Shown here in pieces: positions 46,743-57,000 of a DNA stretch of 64,000 nt (the first letter of the stretch is position 1; the number at the start of each line of letters is the position of its first letter). The notes under the pieces were generated by a model, which was given only the letters and a program-made list of their open reading frames with translations, did no database searches and was not told the origin of the DNA. This DNA is from Epiperipatus broadwayi (lineage: Eukaryota; Onychophora; Udeonychophora; Euonychophora; Peripatidae). The stretch lies in the NCBI GenBank assembly GCA_028023455.1, contig JAQFVV010000152.1, forward strand, positions 994,001 to 1,058,000, written 5' to 3'. The position numbers and the translations under genes were made by a program.

Positions 46743-46848
46743 ATATGAATTCTCCAGCTGAGTGGTCTGCAGTAGTATTTTTGTATTTATAAGGTTTTGG
46801 AGATTCTTTTGTACCAATAGAGCTTGTTGTATTTTCCAGTGAAATATA
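46743..46848 (-). CDS. Candidate internal exon, family unknown
   Basis: Minus-strand 106-nt stretch between a possible acceptor (ATGAACAG) and a donor (GTATGT). The open frame reads YISLENTTSSIGTKES and continues with a hydrophilic, Ser/Thr/Lys-rich peptide, and it is richer in G+C than the flanks. The acceptor lacks a clear pyrimidine tract and no partner exon was found. I do not recognise the protein. Confidence 0.25.
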
Positions 46849-46881
46849 CTGTTCATGATAGTTAAAGTTTCCACAGATCAA

Positions 46882-47980
46882 AGTAGATTTGCCTAAATGA
46901 CTGCTAAAGTTTTAGCAGCACATTATTTAATTTAAAAAAATATTTAAATAAAGTTAATCTTCTTAAAAGAAAAATTAGAATTAGAATAAGTTAAAAAAAT
47001 AAGTTCAAAAATAATAATTTATTTTTCAGTTTGTAATTGGAAATGGGTGTGTGCTTAACATAAAAATAGCTAAGTTTACTAAGTGGTATTTATGAATCAA
47101 TCAGCTATTGATATTCGAGTGGGGCTTTTAAATTGATTAATATGACCATAACTTTTTATTAATCAAGATGTCTAAAAATAGATTTAACCTAGAGATATCT
47201 AGATATTAATTACAAATGAAATATAATTTACTTTATCTTAATTATTAAATATACCCATTTATTTTATTTAAAACAATTGCTTTTCATTTTTATTTAACAG
47301 TTCTTAAAGAATTATGATTAAAACCACTTTAATATTAAAATACACTTTTCACAAAATGTATTACTTTTTATTAAAGTTAATTAACACTTTTAAAGATAAT
47401 TTATCACTTAAAATAACTTATTTTAAACTTCTCTTTTGACATTCATGCTCATATATTTGAACACATGACATACTAAAAAGCAATTAAAGAAGCCACAAAA
47501 TTTATTACAAGTTAATAATTAACGTTTTAAGAATTTCCTTTTTTAAAATAACAAAAACTTTATATATGGAAATTCATTTAAGATATAATCCATTTTAAAC
47601 CGACTTTACTTAAGATTTATCTATCAAATTCTAACCTTAAACTGTTATTAAATAGATTAAGTAATATCTTTTAGTAATTAGGATTTAAATACATATTAAA
47701 CATACCTATTTTATTAATATAATTTAAATCCATAATAAAGATTTTATATTAATTTAAAATAATTAAGTTTATTTAGCAAAAGAGTTGTCTCCATTTAAAT
47801 TAATAAAAAAAATTTTAAATACTATTAAATGTTTAACTACTCCTGGACCAAATATATGGTTACCATATATATATATATCATTAAAAATTAGTGAACACTT
47901 AGACAGTCCCAATATCAATAACAATTAACAATTTCAAACTGTTGTCAAGACAACCTCCTTTTAATAATAACACCTATATA
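46882..47980. other. AT-rich DNA, nothing recognised
   Basis: No supported gene; (AT)n at 47865-47878. Confidence 0.5.
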
Positions 47981-47985
47981 TATAT

Positions 47986-49629
47986 TGTACCTATATTGAT
48001 ATAGGCACATATAATTTTTATCTAAAATTATTATTAAAGTAATCTTTCATTAAAGAAAAACATAAAGTTAAATGTTGAAGAGTTTATTCAGCTTGTTTTC
48101 GAAAAAGATAAGAATTAAATAGTTTTTTTTTTGTATTCGTAAAAATATAATTTAAAAAGTTAAAACATGCAAATCTCTTTTCATTCAAGTTTAATTAAAG
48201 AAAAAATAATGTTAAAACTAATATATGACTGTATATATGTGTGATTGTCAACAATGGAATAAATGTTATTATAAAGTTAAAGAGGATTATTATTGGAAAC
48301 ACGGCAATGGTTATTAATTAAAATATAAAACAACATCTCTGCATGGCTATTACTAATTAAGCAATCTTTCAAAACACGTTTGTCAAATGATTATTGGTTC
48401 GACAACAGATCTTTGCCGGAGATGTGGGAGGGACAACAGAGTGCAGGTATAGACAGACCTTTTTTTTATCGGACAATTTAGTTCCACAAATTAATTGAGT
48501 TGAGACAATCAGTTCACAAAGTTAATGAGAGAGTGCAGTTCAGAAATTAATTGAGTCAGTTAAGAAACAAAATGCAGTGCTGAGAATATTTTGGAACGCA
48601 TGTTCACCTCCAGCCCAGATGTCCGAGAAAACAGCAGATCTGCCCGTGAAATAATGTCAGCTTAACATCTTAGAAAATCTCCGTCAGTATCTATTTGTCT
48701 CTGATAGCAATAATCGTGAAAATCAGGAAACTCAGCAAGGAAACGTTCCAGCCAGCTGGTAAGCATTTATAATGGAAATATCTTTACTGAAAGCAGCCTC
48801 CAAAGAACAAAATTCTACGTCCACATTCAAAAAGCCTAGGTAAAAACATTTGCTTATTTTCGTTATACTGTAATAGCCATTGCATTTCATTAATTCGTGT
48901 GAATCCTCCAAGAGTCTAATTATATGAACTCGATATCATACATAAATGAACTATTGATGTGTGTGATTAAATTTCAAATGCTATGTAATACTTTAATATT
49001 ATTATGTGTGTGTGCATGAGTTAATATGTGCGTGATCCTTATATCAATATTATTAGTTAAATTAGATAAATACCAGTGTTTTGTTATGAAAGTAAACAAG
49101 AATATTTAAACTAGTTTAGAAATGTTAATTTAAAATATGCGTGTGTTTTATTAGAATGCTTAAATTTAGTAAATAAATGTTAGTTAATAAATTATCTTTA
49201 AATTTAAACTTTATTTGTCGGTCAATTCTTTTTATCAATCCTTTTACCAAATTCTTTTTATCAATTCTTTTTATCAATTCTTTTTAACAAATTCTTTTAT
49301 TAATTCTTTTAACCACTAATTAAGTATAATTTATTAGTGATTACAAACAGCTGAGCTAGTCATGGATTTAGACGTTGAGTTAGTGGCCATTCCTTAAAGT
49401 GCATTATTTATTCATCCTTGAATAGATAGCTGGCACCCGTGTTTATACACAAACAAAAAAGTGCTTTGAACTTGGTGTTGAACTCAACAGTCGAGAAGAA
49501 GTTATGTCCTGGAAATGTAACGTTAGTTATATACATTATAGCTATCATTTGGGCATACATACTCTCTGAGTATGTTCTTCTCTGCCTAAGAGGCCGGTGT
49601 TTCGAATCCACATATTCGAGCTTGGTTCA
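47986..49629 (+). repeat. 5' LTR, 1,644 bp
   Basis: TG...CA boundaries. I count roughly 40 substitutions against the 3' LTR, mostly transitions. It has one more TTCTTTTTATCAA unit in the T-rich array at 49214-49318 and a shorter T-run near 48123. The 8-bp length difference from the 3' LTR is explained by these. Open frames seen near its right end recur in both LTRs and are not genes. Confidence 0.95.
49214..49318 (+). repeat. T-rich tandem array inside the LTR
   Basis: About seven imperfect 13-16-bp units of the type TTCTTTTTATCAA. The 3' LTR (54184-54265) has one unit fewer, showing slippage since insertion. Confidence 0.85.
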
Positions 49630-49631
49630 AA

Positions 49632-49652
49632 TGGCTAGACCCAACTTGGGGC
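49632..49652 (+). other. Probable primer-binding site
   Basis: Two bases after the LTR comes TGGCTAGACCCAACTTGGGG. It opens with TGG as primer sites do, and its inner part CCCAAC-TGGGGC resembles the tRNA-Lys site, with extra bases after TGGC. The same string recurs at 50899-50919 after the internal LTR fragment. The exact tRNA is uncertain. Confidence 0.5.
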
Positions 49653-49999
49653 TGAACCTAAGAAACAATAGTAAAGAAATACTTTGTTCTTGTTGAAAAT
49701 AAAAATCTAAAAAGTTAAATTACGTATGTGAAAGTGTTTAATTTTTAAAAAAAAAGAATTGACCGAAAATTTTTTTTTTTTCGAAATGAAAAGAGATTTT
49801 GACATTTATGCTATCAAATCAGAGTCAATTGGGTGTTATGGGTGGAGTTAAAGCATTAAGAGTGGGTAGTGAAAAGGACAAAAGGTTGGAGGTAACGTGA
49901 GTTTCTGTCTTAGTAAGAAAAATAAATAAATAAGTTGTATTTAAATTTAGTTTAATGTAAGCGCTAGTTTGAAATCAAAATAAAATACATAGTGTCAAA

Positions 50000-50790
50000 A
50001 TGGGAAAAGACATAGAGCTGGAGAAAGTAATAAAAAGAGTAGAGGTGTTAGAAAGAGAACATGAGAATGGGAAAACATGGGTGCACATACATAAAATGGA
50101 GGCAGTAAATCAGCTGCTAAAGATAAAAGCATTCTCAGGGAACAGAGGGGAGAATCCGAGTTATCACTTAGAGAGCTTGGAACGTTATTGCACTTTGAAT
50201 ATTTTAAGCGAGGGAGCAAGAATTGCTTTAGCTTGCAGTCACATACAGGGAGAAGCCCAACTCTGGTGGAATTCATTACGTGTAAAACCGACAACATTCG
50301 GTGAATACAAGTGTTCGTTGTTGGCAAACTATTGGGAGGAGGAGCTGCAGGAAAAGGTTAAGTTTCAAGTAGAGCAGGACAGGTGGCAGACGGGGGAGTT
50401 ATTTATTACATTTTTTCATAGACATAGCGAAATTGAGATCAATCACAGCATACAAATTATCGGAGCAGCATATTATGCGTATAGTTAGGCATGGTTTACC
50501 TGAGAAGGTGGAACAAATGATGATTGGCAAGCAAACGGTAGAGCAGATGGCCGAAATACTAATGGCATTGGACAACAATAGGGGGATGGTGGATGGTCAA
50601 GATGAGCATGGAAATGCAGAAGTTGATTGTATGCAAGTAGCGAATCTGGTATGTAGTGGAGAAGAAAGCATGCCTGTGATGGCACCTCAGAGCTGTCCGA
50701 AGATAGAAATAAAGGTAGGGGGGTTGCAACTAGTGCATTTTTTGATTCGGGGAGTCAGGTATCGGTAATGTCACAGGAAATGTAACATTA
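50000..50790 (+). pseudogene. Ty3/gypsy-type gag followed by a protease start, frameshifted
   Basis: The ATG at 50000 opens a 162-codon frame. Residues ~30-110 carry the retrotransposon gag domain: LLKIKAFSGNRGE, LERYCTLNIL, ARIALACSHIQGEAQLWW and TFGEYKCSLLANYW. A frameshift near 50430 moves the frame to KLSEQHIMRIVRHGLPEKVE and TVEQMAEILMALDNN, the gag C-terminal half. A second shift leads to the retroviral-type aspartic protease active site FFDSGSQVSVMS (catalytic D at 50744). Translation then hits a stop as the sequence runs into an LTR fragment, so protease and pol are missing. No CCHC zinc knuckle is visible. Gag would form the RNA-packaging particle; this copy is broken. Confidence 0.85.
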
Positions 50791-51250
50791 GTTATATACT
50801 TTATAGCTATCATTTTGGCATACATACTCTCTGAGTATGTTCTTCTCTGCCTAAGAGGCCGGTGTTACGAATCCACATATTCGAATACAGTTCAAATGGC
50901 TAGACCCAACTTGGGGCTGAATCTAAGAAACAATAGTAAAGAAATACTTTGTTTCTTGTTTGAAAATTTTGTTTTATACAAAAGTTAAATTACGTATGTA
51001 AAAGTGTTTTAATTTTAAAAAAGAATTGACCGAAAATTTTTTTTTTCGAAATGAAAAGAGATTTTGACATTTATGCTATCAAATCAGAGTCAATTGGGTG
51101 TTATGGGCAGAGTTAAAGCATTAAGAGTGGGTAGTGAAAAGGACAAAAGGCTGGAGTTAACGTGAGCTTCCGTATTAGAAAGAAAAATAAATAAATAAGT
51201 CATATATTAAACTTAGTTTAATGTAAGTGCTAGTTTGAAATAAAATGTTT
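50767..51250 (+). repeat. Internal duplicate of LTR 3' end plus leader
   Basis: From about 50767 the sequence repeats the last ~145 bp of the LTR (GGAAATGTAACATTAG, CTGCCTAAGAGGCC, TTCGAATACAGTTCA), the primer site and the leader up to GTGCTAGTTTGAAAT. It is about 90-95% like 49495-49972 by eye. The junction falls a few codons after the protease active site. It is not an intact LTR. Confidence 0.92.
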
Positions 51251-51255
51251 TAAAA

Positions 51256-51909
51256 ATGGAAAAAGAGAAAGAAGAAGTATCTGAGATGCAAATGATGATG
51301 AAAATGATGATGAATATGATGGAAGAAATGCGTCAAGAATTTAAGAAAAGCCAACAAGAGCTTAAACAAGAACTCAAAGCAGAATTGAAGGCAGAAATTA
51401 GTCAGGTTAAAATAGAAATTAAAGAACTCAGAGCAGAAGTAAGAGAAATAAGATGTGAGATAACGGTAAAGGTAGAGAAGAACCAAGAAGTTATAGAGTC
51501 AGATTTAATTAAAGAAAGTCAGGAAGTTGAGGTCACGAAAGAGGTAGAAATTGAATTAGAATCAGATAGCGTTGTGACAGATAAAGTAGAAACCTATGTA
51601 GATCAAAAGGTAGAAAGTAGCATAAAAGAGTTTTTACAAAGAATTAAAAATAAAAGGTTTAAAGTAAATGTTCGCATTCGCTGTAGACATAGATTTAAAA
51701 CAAAGAGAAAGCGTAAGAAAAAATATTCATGGTTAGGAAAAACACGGAGGTCTGTAAAGCTTAAAAGTTTTCTAATTTACAAGGCAGAAAAAATGGAAAG
51801 AGAAAGAGATAAAATGGACTTTAATCAAGAAATAGAAGTGAGAATATGGAGTATGATTTATATTATAAAATTAGTAGAAAGAAAGAAGGAACTACCTGAC
51901 ATAGTTTAA
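51256..51909 (+). CDS. Coiled-coil ORF of the composite element
   Basis: Uninterrupted frame of 217 codons at the position where gag begins after leader 2. Residues 1-70 are extremely rich in M, E, K and Q with heptad-like spacing (EMQMMMKMMMNMMEEM, then EFKKSQQELKQELKAEL), a long coiled coil. Residues ~75-130 are acidic (VEVTKEVEIELESDS). Residues ~135-165 are very basic with RIRCRHRFKTKRKRKKKY, suited to nucleic-acid binding. No enzyme motif. It could be the N-terminal part of a different gag lineage or an accessory protein of a non-autonomous element. That it is open while the neighbouring gag is broken suggests recent constraint or recent origin. Confidence 0.7.
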   Translation: MEKEKEEVSEMQMMMKMMMNMMEEMRQEFKKSQQELKQELKAELKAEISQVKIEIKELRAEVREIRCEITVKVEKNQEVIESDLIKESQEVEVTKEVEIELESDSVVTDKVETYVDQKVESSIKEFLQRIKNKRFKVNVRIRCRHRFKTKRKRKKKYSWLGKTRRSVKLKSFLIYKAEKMERERDKMDFNQEIEVRIWSMIYIIKLVERKKELPDIV

Positions 51910-52920
51910 AAGTTAGTAAACGGGCGGAATAGTAAAGGAAATAAACAAAAAGGACCGGAAATGGACTATGAGTCTAATATAATTATTTTGACATAGGTGA
52001 AAAGCCTGAATTGGAATTTCGCTATTTAAAATGATGGATTGTTTTATCAAATAATAATAACGGAGGCTTCGCAAAATAAAAGATTTTTTTTCTCCACGCA
52101 CATATTAATTAAGGAAATGTTCGTAAATAAACAGTTCAAATAAATAAAAATCAATAAAATCAAGTTAAAGTAATGGGTTAAAAGTAATATCGTAATATAA
52201 ATAAATATGTAAATTGATGTCCATGATAGTTTAGAATAGTATTGTAAGTTAAATAAATATGTAAGATAATGTTCGTAATAGTTCAGAATAATATAAATAA
52301 ATATGTTAAAGTAATGTTCATGTGTATTTAAAATAATATTGTAGGGTTAGTGATAAATAATATAAAGTCAATCTAAGTTATATTAGGAGTGTATAAGGGT
52401 TTGAATGTAAAGGGATGAGGGTAGTATTGAAATAAGTTAGATAAGGATTAAGTTTAAAGCTCTTGACTGGATAAATTCTAGCACCTGTAACAGATTGGCC
52501 GGGATCATTCCTCTTTTAAAAAAAGTGCACTGGCAACAACCAGAGTAAGTCGTAAGTTACTTTTCAGGGGGAAATCCCCATATCTTGTACCTCATTTTTC
52601 AAAGTGTAAGTCAGAAATGGACAGTTGAAATTCCTGCCATTTGCAGCCCCTTTTCTTAGTCAAAGTCCGATCAAGAGAATCGGCAGCCAAAGCTTCGTTT
52701 ATAAAAGATCCCTGTGCCACAAAATTAGTTTGTCCTCATGGTCATTATCCAGGACGAACATTGTAAGCAATGTTACCAGCATAGAAAGAAGAAAAGCATA
52801 ATTGGAGATTGCCCTTAGCATGGAAAAGGAAAAGATACCAAAAAGCAAACTTAGAAAGAATAATAAATTAAGATTTAATGTTGTCAGAGATAAAATGGTC
52901 AAAAATGACGCATTTTACTC
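51910..52920 (+). other. 3' non-coding part of the LTR element
   Basis: Contains no frame of note. 52140-52350 holds three to four imperfect ~60-bp units (AAATAAATATGTAA, GATGTTCGTAATAG-TTCAGAATA). 52480-52700 is GC-richer with a small palindrome CAGGGGGAAATCCCC. Function unknown. Confidence 0.6.
52140..52350 (+). repeat. Imperfect ~60-bp tandem repeat
   Basis: Units share ATAAATATGTAA...GATGT-C-TGATAGTTTAGAATA and can be followed three to four times. Confidence 0.65.
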
Positions 52921-52921
52921 T

Positions 52922-52937
52922 CAAAAGGAAGGGCGAT
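52922..52937 (+). other. Polypurine tract
   Basis: CAAAAGGAAGGGCGATG lies directly before the 3' LTR (start 52942), the place of plus-strand priming. Confidence 0.7.
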
Positions 52938-52941
52938 GTAA

Positions 52942-54577
52942 TGTACCTATATTGATATAGGCACCTATAATTTTTATCTAAAATTATTATTAAAGTAATC
53001 TTTCGTTAAAGAAAAACATAAAGTTAAATGTTGAAGAGTTTATTCAGCTTGTTTTCGAAAAAGATAAGAATTAAATAGTTTTTTTTTTTTTGTATTCGTA
53101 AAAATATAATTTAAAAAGTTAAAACATGCAAATCTCTTTTCATTCAAGTTTAATTAAAGAAAAAATAATGTTAAAACTAATATATGATTGTATATATGTG
53201 TGATTGTCAACAATGGAATAAATGTTATTATAAAGTTAAAGAGGATTATTATTGGAAAACACGGCAATGGTTATTAATTAAAATATAAAACAACATCTCT
53301 GCATGGCTATTATTAATTAAGCAATCTTTCAAAACACGTTTGTCAAATGATTATCGGTTCGACAACAGATCTTTGCCAGAGATGTGGGAGGGACAACAGG
53401 GCGCAGGTATAGATAGACCTTTTTTTTTATCGGACAATTCAGTTCCACAAATTAATTGAGTTGAGAGAATCAGTTCACAAAGTTATTGAGAGAGTGCAGT
53501 TCGGAAATTAATTGAGTCAGTTAAGAAACAAAATGCAGTGCTGAAAATATTTTGGAATGCACATTCACCTCCAGCCCAGATGTCCGAGAAAACAGCAGAT
53601 CTGCCCACGAAATAATGTCAGCTTAACATCTTAGAAAATCTCCATCAGTATCTATTTGTCTCTGATAGCAATAATCGTGAAAATCAGGAAACTCAGCAAG
53701 GAAATGTCCCAGCCGGCTGGTAAGCATTTATAATGGAAATATCTTCACTGAAAGCAGCCTCCAAAGAACAAAATTCTACGTCCACATTCAAAAAGCCTAG
53801 GTAAAAACATTTGCTTATTTTCGTTATACTGTAATAGCCATTGCATTTCATTAATTCGTGCGAATCCTCCAAGAGTCTAATTATATGAACTCAATATCAT
53901 ACATAAATGAACTATTGATGTGTGTGATTAAATTTCAAATGCTATGTAATACTTTAATATTATTATGTATGTGTGCATGAGTTAATATGTGCGTGATCCT
54001 TATATCAATATTATTAGTTAAATTAGATAAATACCAGTGTTTTGTTATGAAAGTAAACAAGAATATTTAAACTAGTTTAGAAATGTTAATTTAAAATATG
54101 CATGTGTTTTATTAGAATGCTTAAATTTAGTAAATAAATGTTAGTTAATAAATTATCTTTAAATTTAAACTTTATTTGTCGGTCAATTCTTTTTATCAAT
54201 CCTTTTACCAAGTTCTTTTTATCAATTCTTTTTAACAAATTCTTTTATTAATTCTTTTAACCACTAATTAAGTATAATTTATTAGTGATTACAAACAGCT
54301 GAGCTAGTCGTGGATTTAGGCGTTGAGTTAGTGGCCATTGCTTAAAGTGCGTTATTTATTCATCCTTGAATAGATAGCTGGCGCCCGTGTTTATACACAA
54401 ACAAAAAAGTGCTTTGAACTTGGTGTTGAACTCAACAGTTGAGAAGAAGTTATGTCCTGGAAATGTAACGTTAGTTATATACTTTATAGCTATCGTTTGG
54501 GCATACATACTCTCCGAGTATGTTCTTCTCTGCCTAAGAGGCCGGTGTTTCGAATCCACATATTCGAGCTCGGTTCA
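52942..54577 (+). repeat. 3' LTR, 1,636 bp
   Basis: Starts TGTACC, ends CGGTTCA. Nearly identical to 47986-49629, with one T-rich unit fewer and longer T-runs. It is followed by ATATATATATATAT (54578-54591). Confidence 0.95.
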
Positions 54578-55342
54578 ATATATATATATATCTGCTTTGA
54601 GTTCAACATATTTTATGCATAGCAAAAGTTAATACTTATAATCATAGTCATTTATTAAGTATTTTGTATGTCTTTTATATGCACAAGAATAAATATTTAA
54701 CTAAAATAATGTGTCTCTCAACATTATAATAGGTTTACATACACTATATATAAATCATTAATTAATACATATTTTAAAAATTAATATTTGTTAAATAAAA
54801 GTACAAAGTGTTTGTTTCTTTAAAAAATAAACCAAAAGAAAAACCTTGTGAAAAAAAATTTGGTTTACCATAATTAATATTATGTAAAGAAACCTACGAA
54901 CAGTTAGTTGTTAATTTACAAACAAACCAACACCCCTAGTCCATCTAAACACAAAGTATTTGTTTATTAAAAACAACAAAAATACCTGGATGGAATTTTA
55001 AAAAAAACTTTGGTGGCTTACCGTCGATGACGAAAAAAAATTTTAAACTGGTTGAAAAAAAATTTTTTTTACCTTAATATTATGTAAACAAATAGACAGC
55101 CAGTGAATTTGTATATTGATGTGAATTTGGTAAAAAAGTGCACCATCAGATGGTTAGGTTCAGTATTCATACTACTGCCAAATATTATTCAGAATATGAC
55201 TATTCTGAATCTATAACTTGAAGATCCATTATTTTAATCACTGTGGAAGTGATCCAAAGCATTATAGCACTTCATATTCTTTGATCTTTTGTAAAACTTC
55301 TCTCAATAATTAGATGAAATTTACTGTGCTAAACCAGTTTCA
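54578..55342. other. AT-rich flank with (AT)n microsatellite
   Basis: An (AT)7 run follows the LTR. A loosely repeated segment with ACAAAGT-TTTGTTT and GAAAAAAAATTT strings lies at 54790-55090. Nothing coding is supported. Confidence 0.5.
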
Positions 55343-55539
55343 CAAATAAGCTCTTAACAAGCATTGCAGAATATCTCCAACCACAGACCATTTTCTGCTA
55401 CTGGTTTCCTCAATGAGGTGCTAGAATATTTAAGCATTAGATTAAATAATACCAGGACAAGCACCTCACTGAGGAAGCTAGTAGCAGAAAGTGGTCTGGG
55501 AATGGGGATATTCTGCAAAGTTTGTTAAGAGCTTATTTG
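55343..55539. repeat. Long hairpin: 80-bp arms, 37-nt loop
   Basis: 55343-55422 (CAAATAAGCTCTTAAC ... TGAGGTGCT) is the near-perfect reverse complement of 55460-55539 (AGCACCTCA ... GCTTATTTG), with about ten mismatches. The loop is 55423-55459. A transcript from either strand would form a long double-stranded stem. No copy elsewhere in the window and no inverted-end signature of a known transposon. Confidence 0.85.
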
Positions 55540-56465
55540 CAAGCTCTTTATATAACATTTGTAATACAACCTTGTTAAATTAGGTCATGTAACATATTTG
55601 ATTTCTTTGTAAAAGCAGTTTCATATATAGTTTGTTTTTTAAAATATATGACTCTAATGTTGCCAGTCATTAAAGCCATATTCATTTATAAGTTGCATAT
55701 TACAATCTCCAAATAATTTACAATAACAAAAAAAAACTGAATTTTATGATTCTGAATAAATGTTATTATTTCTAAAGGTTTTCTATCCATTTGGTAAATA
55801 ATGATAATATGATTCTAAAAATTAGCAGCTAGAAGCATTACGAAAGTTCTTATTAACTGCCTGACTAATAGAATTTGTAACTCAACACATCTCTAATATT
55901 TATATTCAGTATTTTTAACTAAAAGTTCTTGAACAGCTAACACTAAAATTTAATATAAAATTAAAAATTCATGTTTTTCACTTTCAAAATAATAACCCTC
56001 TTCTAGTTCTGGTAATGTTATTAGGTCAGATACAACTTATTGTTATAATATCTGTTCTTCAATGTTTTCTATTAAAGTATTACAAATACCCAAAATATTT
56101 ACTGAGATACTTACTTTTTTAAAACTGTCTTTTCTTTTTTTGTTGCATATTTTAGAAATTTATTTAGTGATCTAGTCAATTTATATTTAACTCTTTTTAT
56201 TATATTCACCTTTTTTTGAGTTCAAAATAACATGTTTTATATTTATATTGTTTATTCAATAATTTTTTAGGAGCATAAGCACACCTTGTACTTTATTTCA
56301 TTTGATGATAAATTATTTTGGACAACTATAAAAACAATCAAACATACGGTTTATTCCATTAGATAACAAGTTTTGGGGTGCTTTCCCAATAAAGCAAAAC
56401 ATCTAGAAGATATGTCAAATAATGGATTGTCGTTGATGTAATCAATTTTGGCACATATATTGTTA
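55540..56465. other. AT-rich DNA; possible 3' UTR at its right end
   Basis: Nothing recognised in most of it. The right end (about 56350-56465) would be the 3' UTR of the exon at 56466-56537. Confidence 0.45.
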
Positions 56466-56537
56466 CTAACTCTGTTTTCCTTGGATTTGGTCTGTTATGA
56501 GGTTTGTATCTAGATAACGGGGGTCATACACATAGAT
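56466..56537 (-). CDS. Short terminal exon of an unrecognised gene
   Basis: On the minus strand a strong acceptor (TTATTTTTTATTGCAG) is followed by 24 in-frame codons including the stop, reading IYVYDPRYLDTNLI and ending QIQGKQS. Composition is distinctly coding-like and GC-richer than the flanks; the other two frames stop sooner. The peptide is hydrophilic, without a motif I can name. The upstream exons should lie to the right on the minus strand, but everything recognisable there is LINE and repeat DNA. Confidence 0.45.
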   Translation of the reverse strand: MYVYDPRYLDTNLITDQIQGKQS

Positions 56538-57000
56538 CTGCAATAAAAAATAATATGATTTTGATATATTTGGGCAATATTTTGAAACAATTATGAGTTT
56601 TTCATTTCAACAAAGCCCATGATGTGACAAATCACCCCCCTTCCCTGCCCAAAAGCATATATAATTATTATAACGTAATATATTTAAATAAATTTTTGAA
56701 TTAAAATTGGATTTTCTTCCTCTGTTAAAGCAGTTTATGTTTTCAAATTTTTATTTTAAAATAAATATTTAAATAAACATTTCCTTTAAAAAAATTGATT
56801 ACTACATCAGTCTTAAAAGTGGGAGTACAATCTCTTCTAAATGATCATCTCTATTGAGAAAATACCTCCCCCAAAAAAACAACTTTATTGGAAATATTAA
56901 TGTTACATGAGGTAATCTTGGCACCTTATGCTGGCATTGTAGCAATAGGCAGCTGCATCCTGGCATAAGTGTGGGTGTTTTGAATATCTCAAAGTGAATG

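Larger units (their letters stand above)
47986..54577 (+). mobile_element. Composite Ty3/gypsy-type LTR retrotransposon
   Basis: Two long direct repeats (47986-49629 and 52942-54577) starting TGTACC and ending GGTTCA bracket a 3.3-kb interior. The flanks give a 4-bp duplication ATAT, though it falls in AT-rich DNA. The interior has leader 1, a broken gag and protease start (50000-50790), then a partial LTR end plus leader 2 (50767-51250), an intact coiled-coil ORF (51256-51909), a 3' untranslated part and a purine tract before the 3' LTR. No reverse transcriptase, RNase H or integrase is left, so it depends on another element to move. LTR divergence of about 2.5% indicates a fairly recent insertion. 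Confidence 0.93.

Noticed and set aside
47981-47985. A 5-bp target duplication for the LTR element
   Set aside because: With TG...CA ends the 5-bp flanks are out of phase (TATAT and ATATA); only a 4-bp ATAT duplication fits, and it is weak because both flanks are AT repeats.
49408-49696. Open frames on both strands near the 5' LTR end
   Set aside because: The same frames occur in the 3' LTR (54356-54632). They are LTR sequence, with no separate evidence for a protein.
50000-50488. Reading the 162-codon gag frame as an intact gene
   Set aside because: The domain continues in another frame after about 50430, so the frame is truncated by a frameshift.
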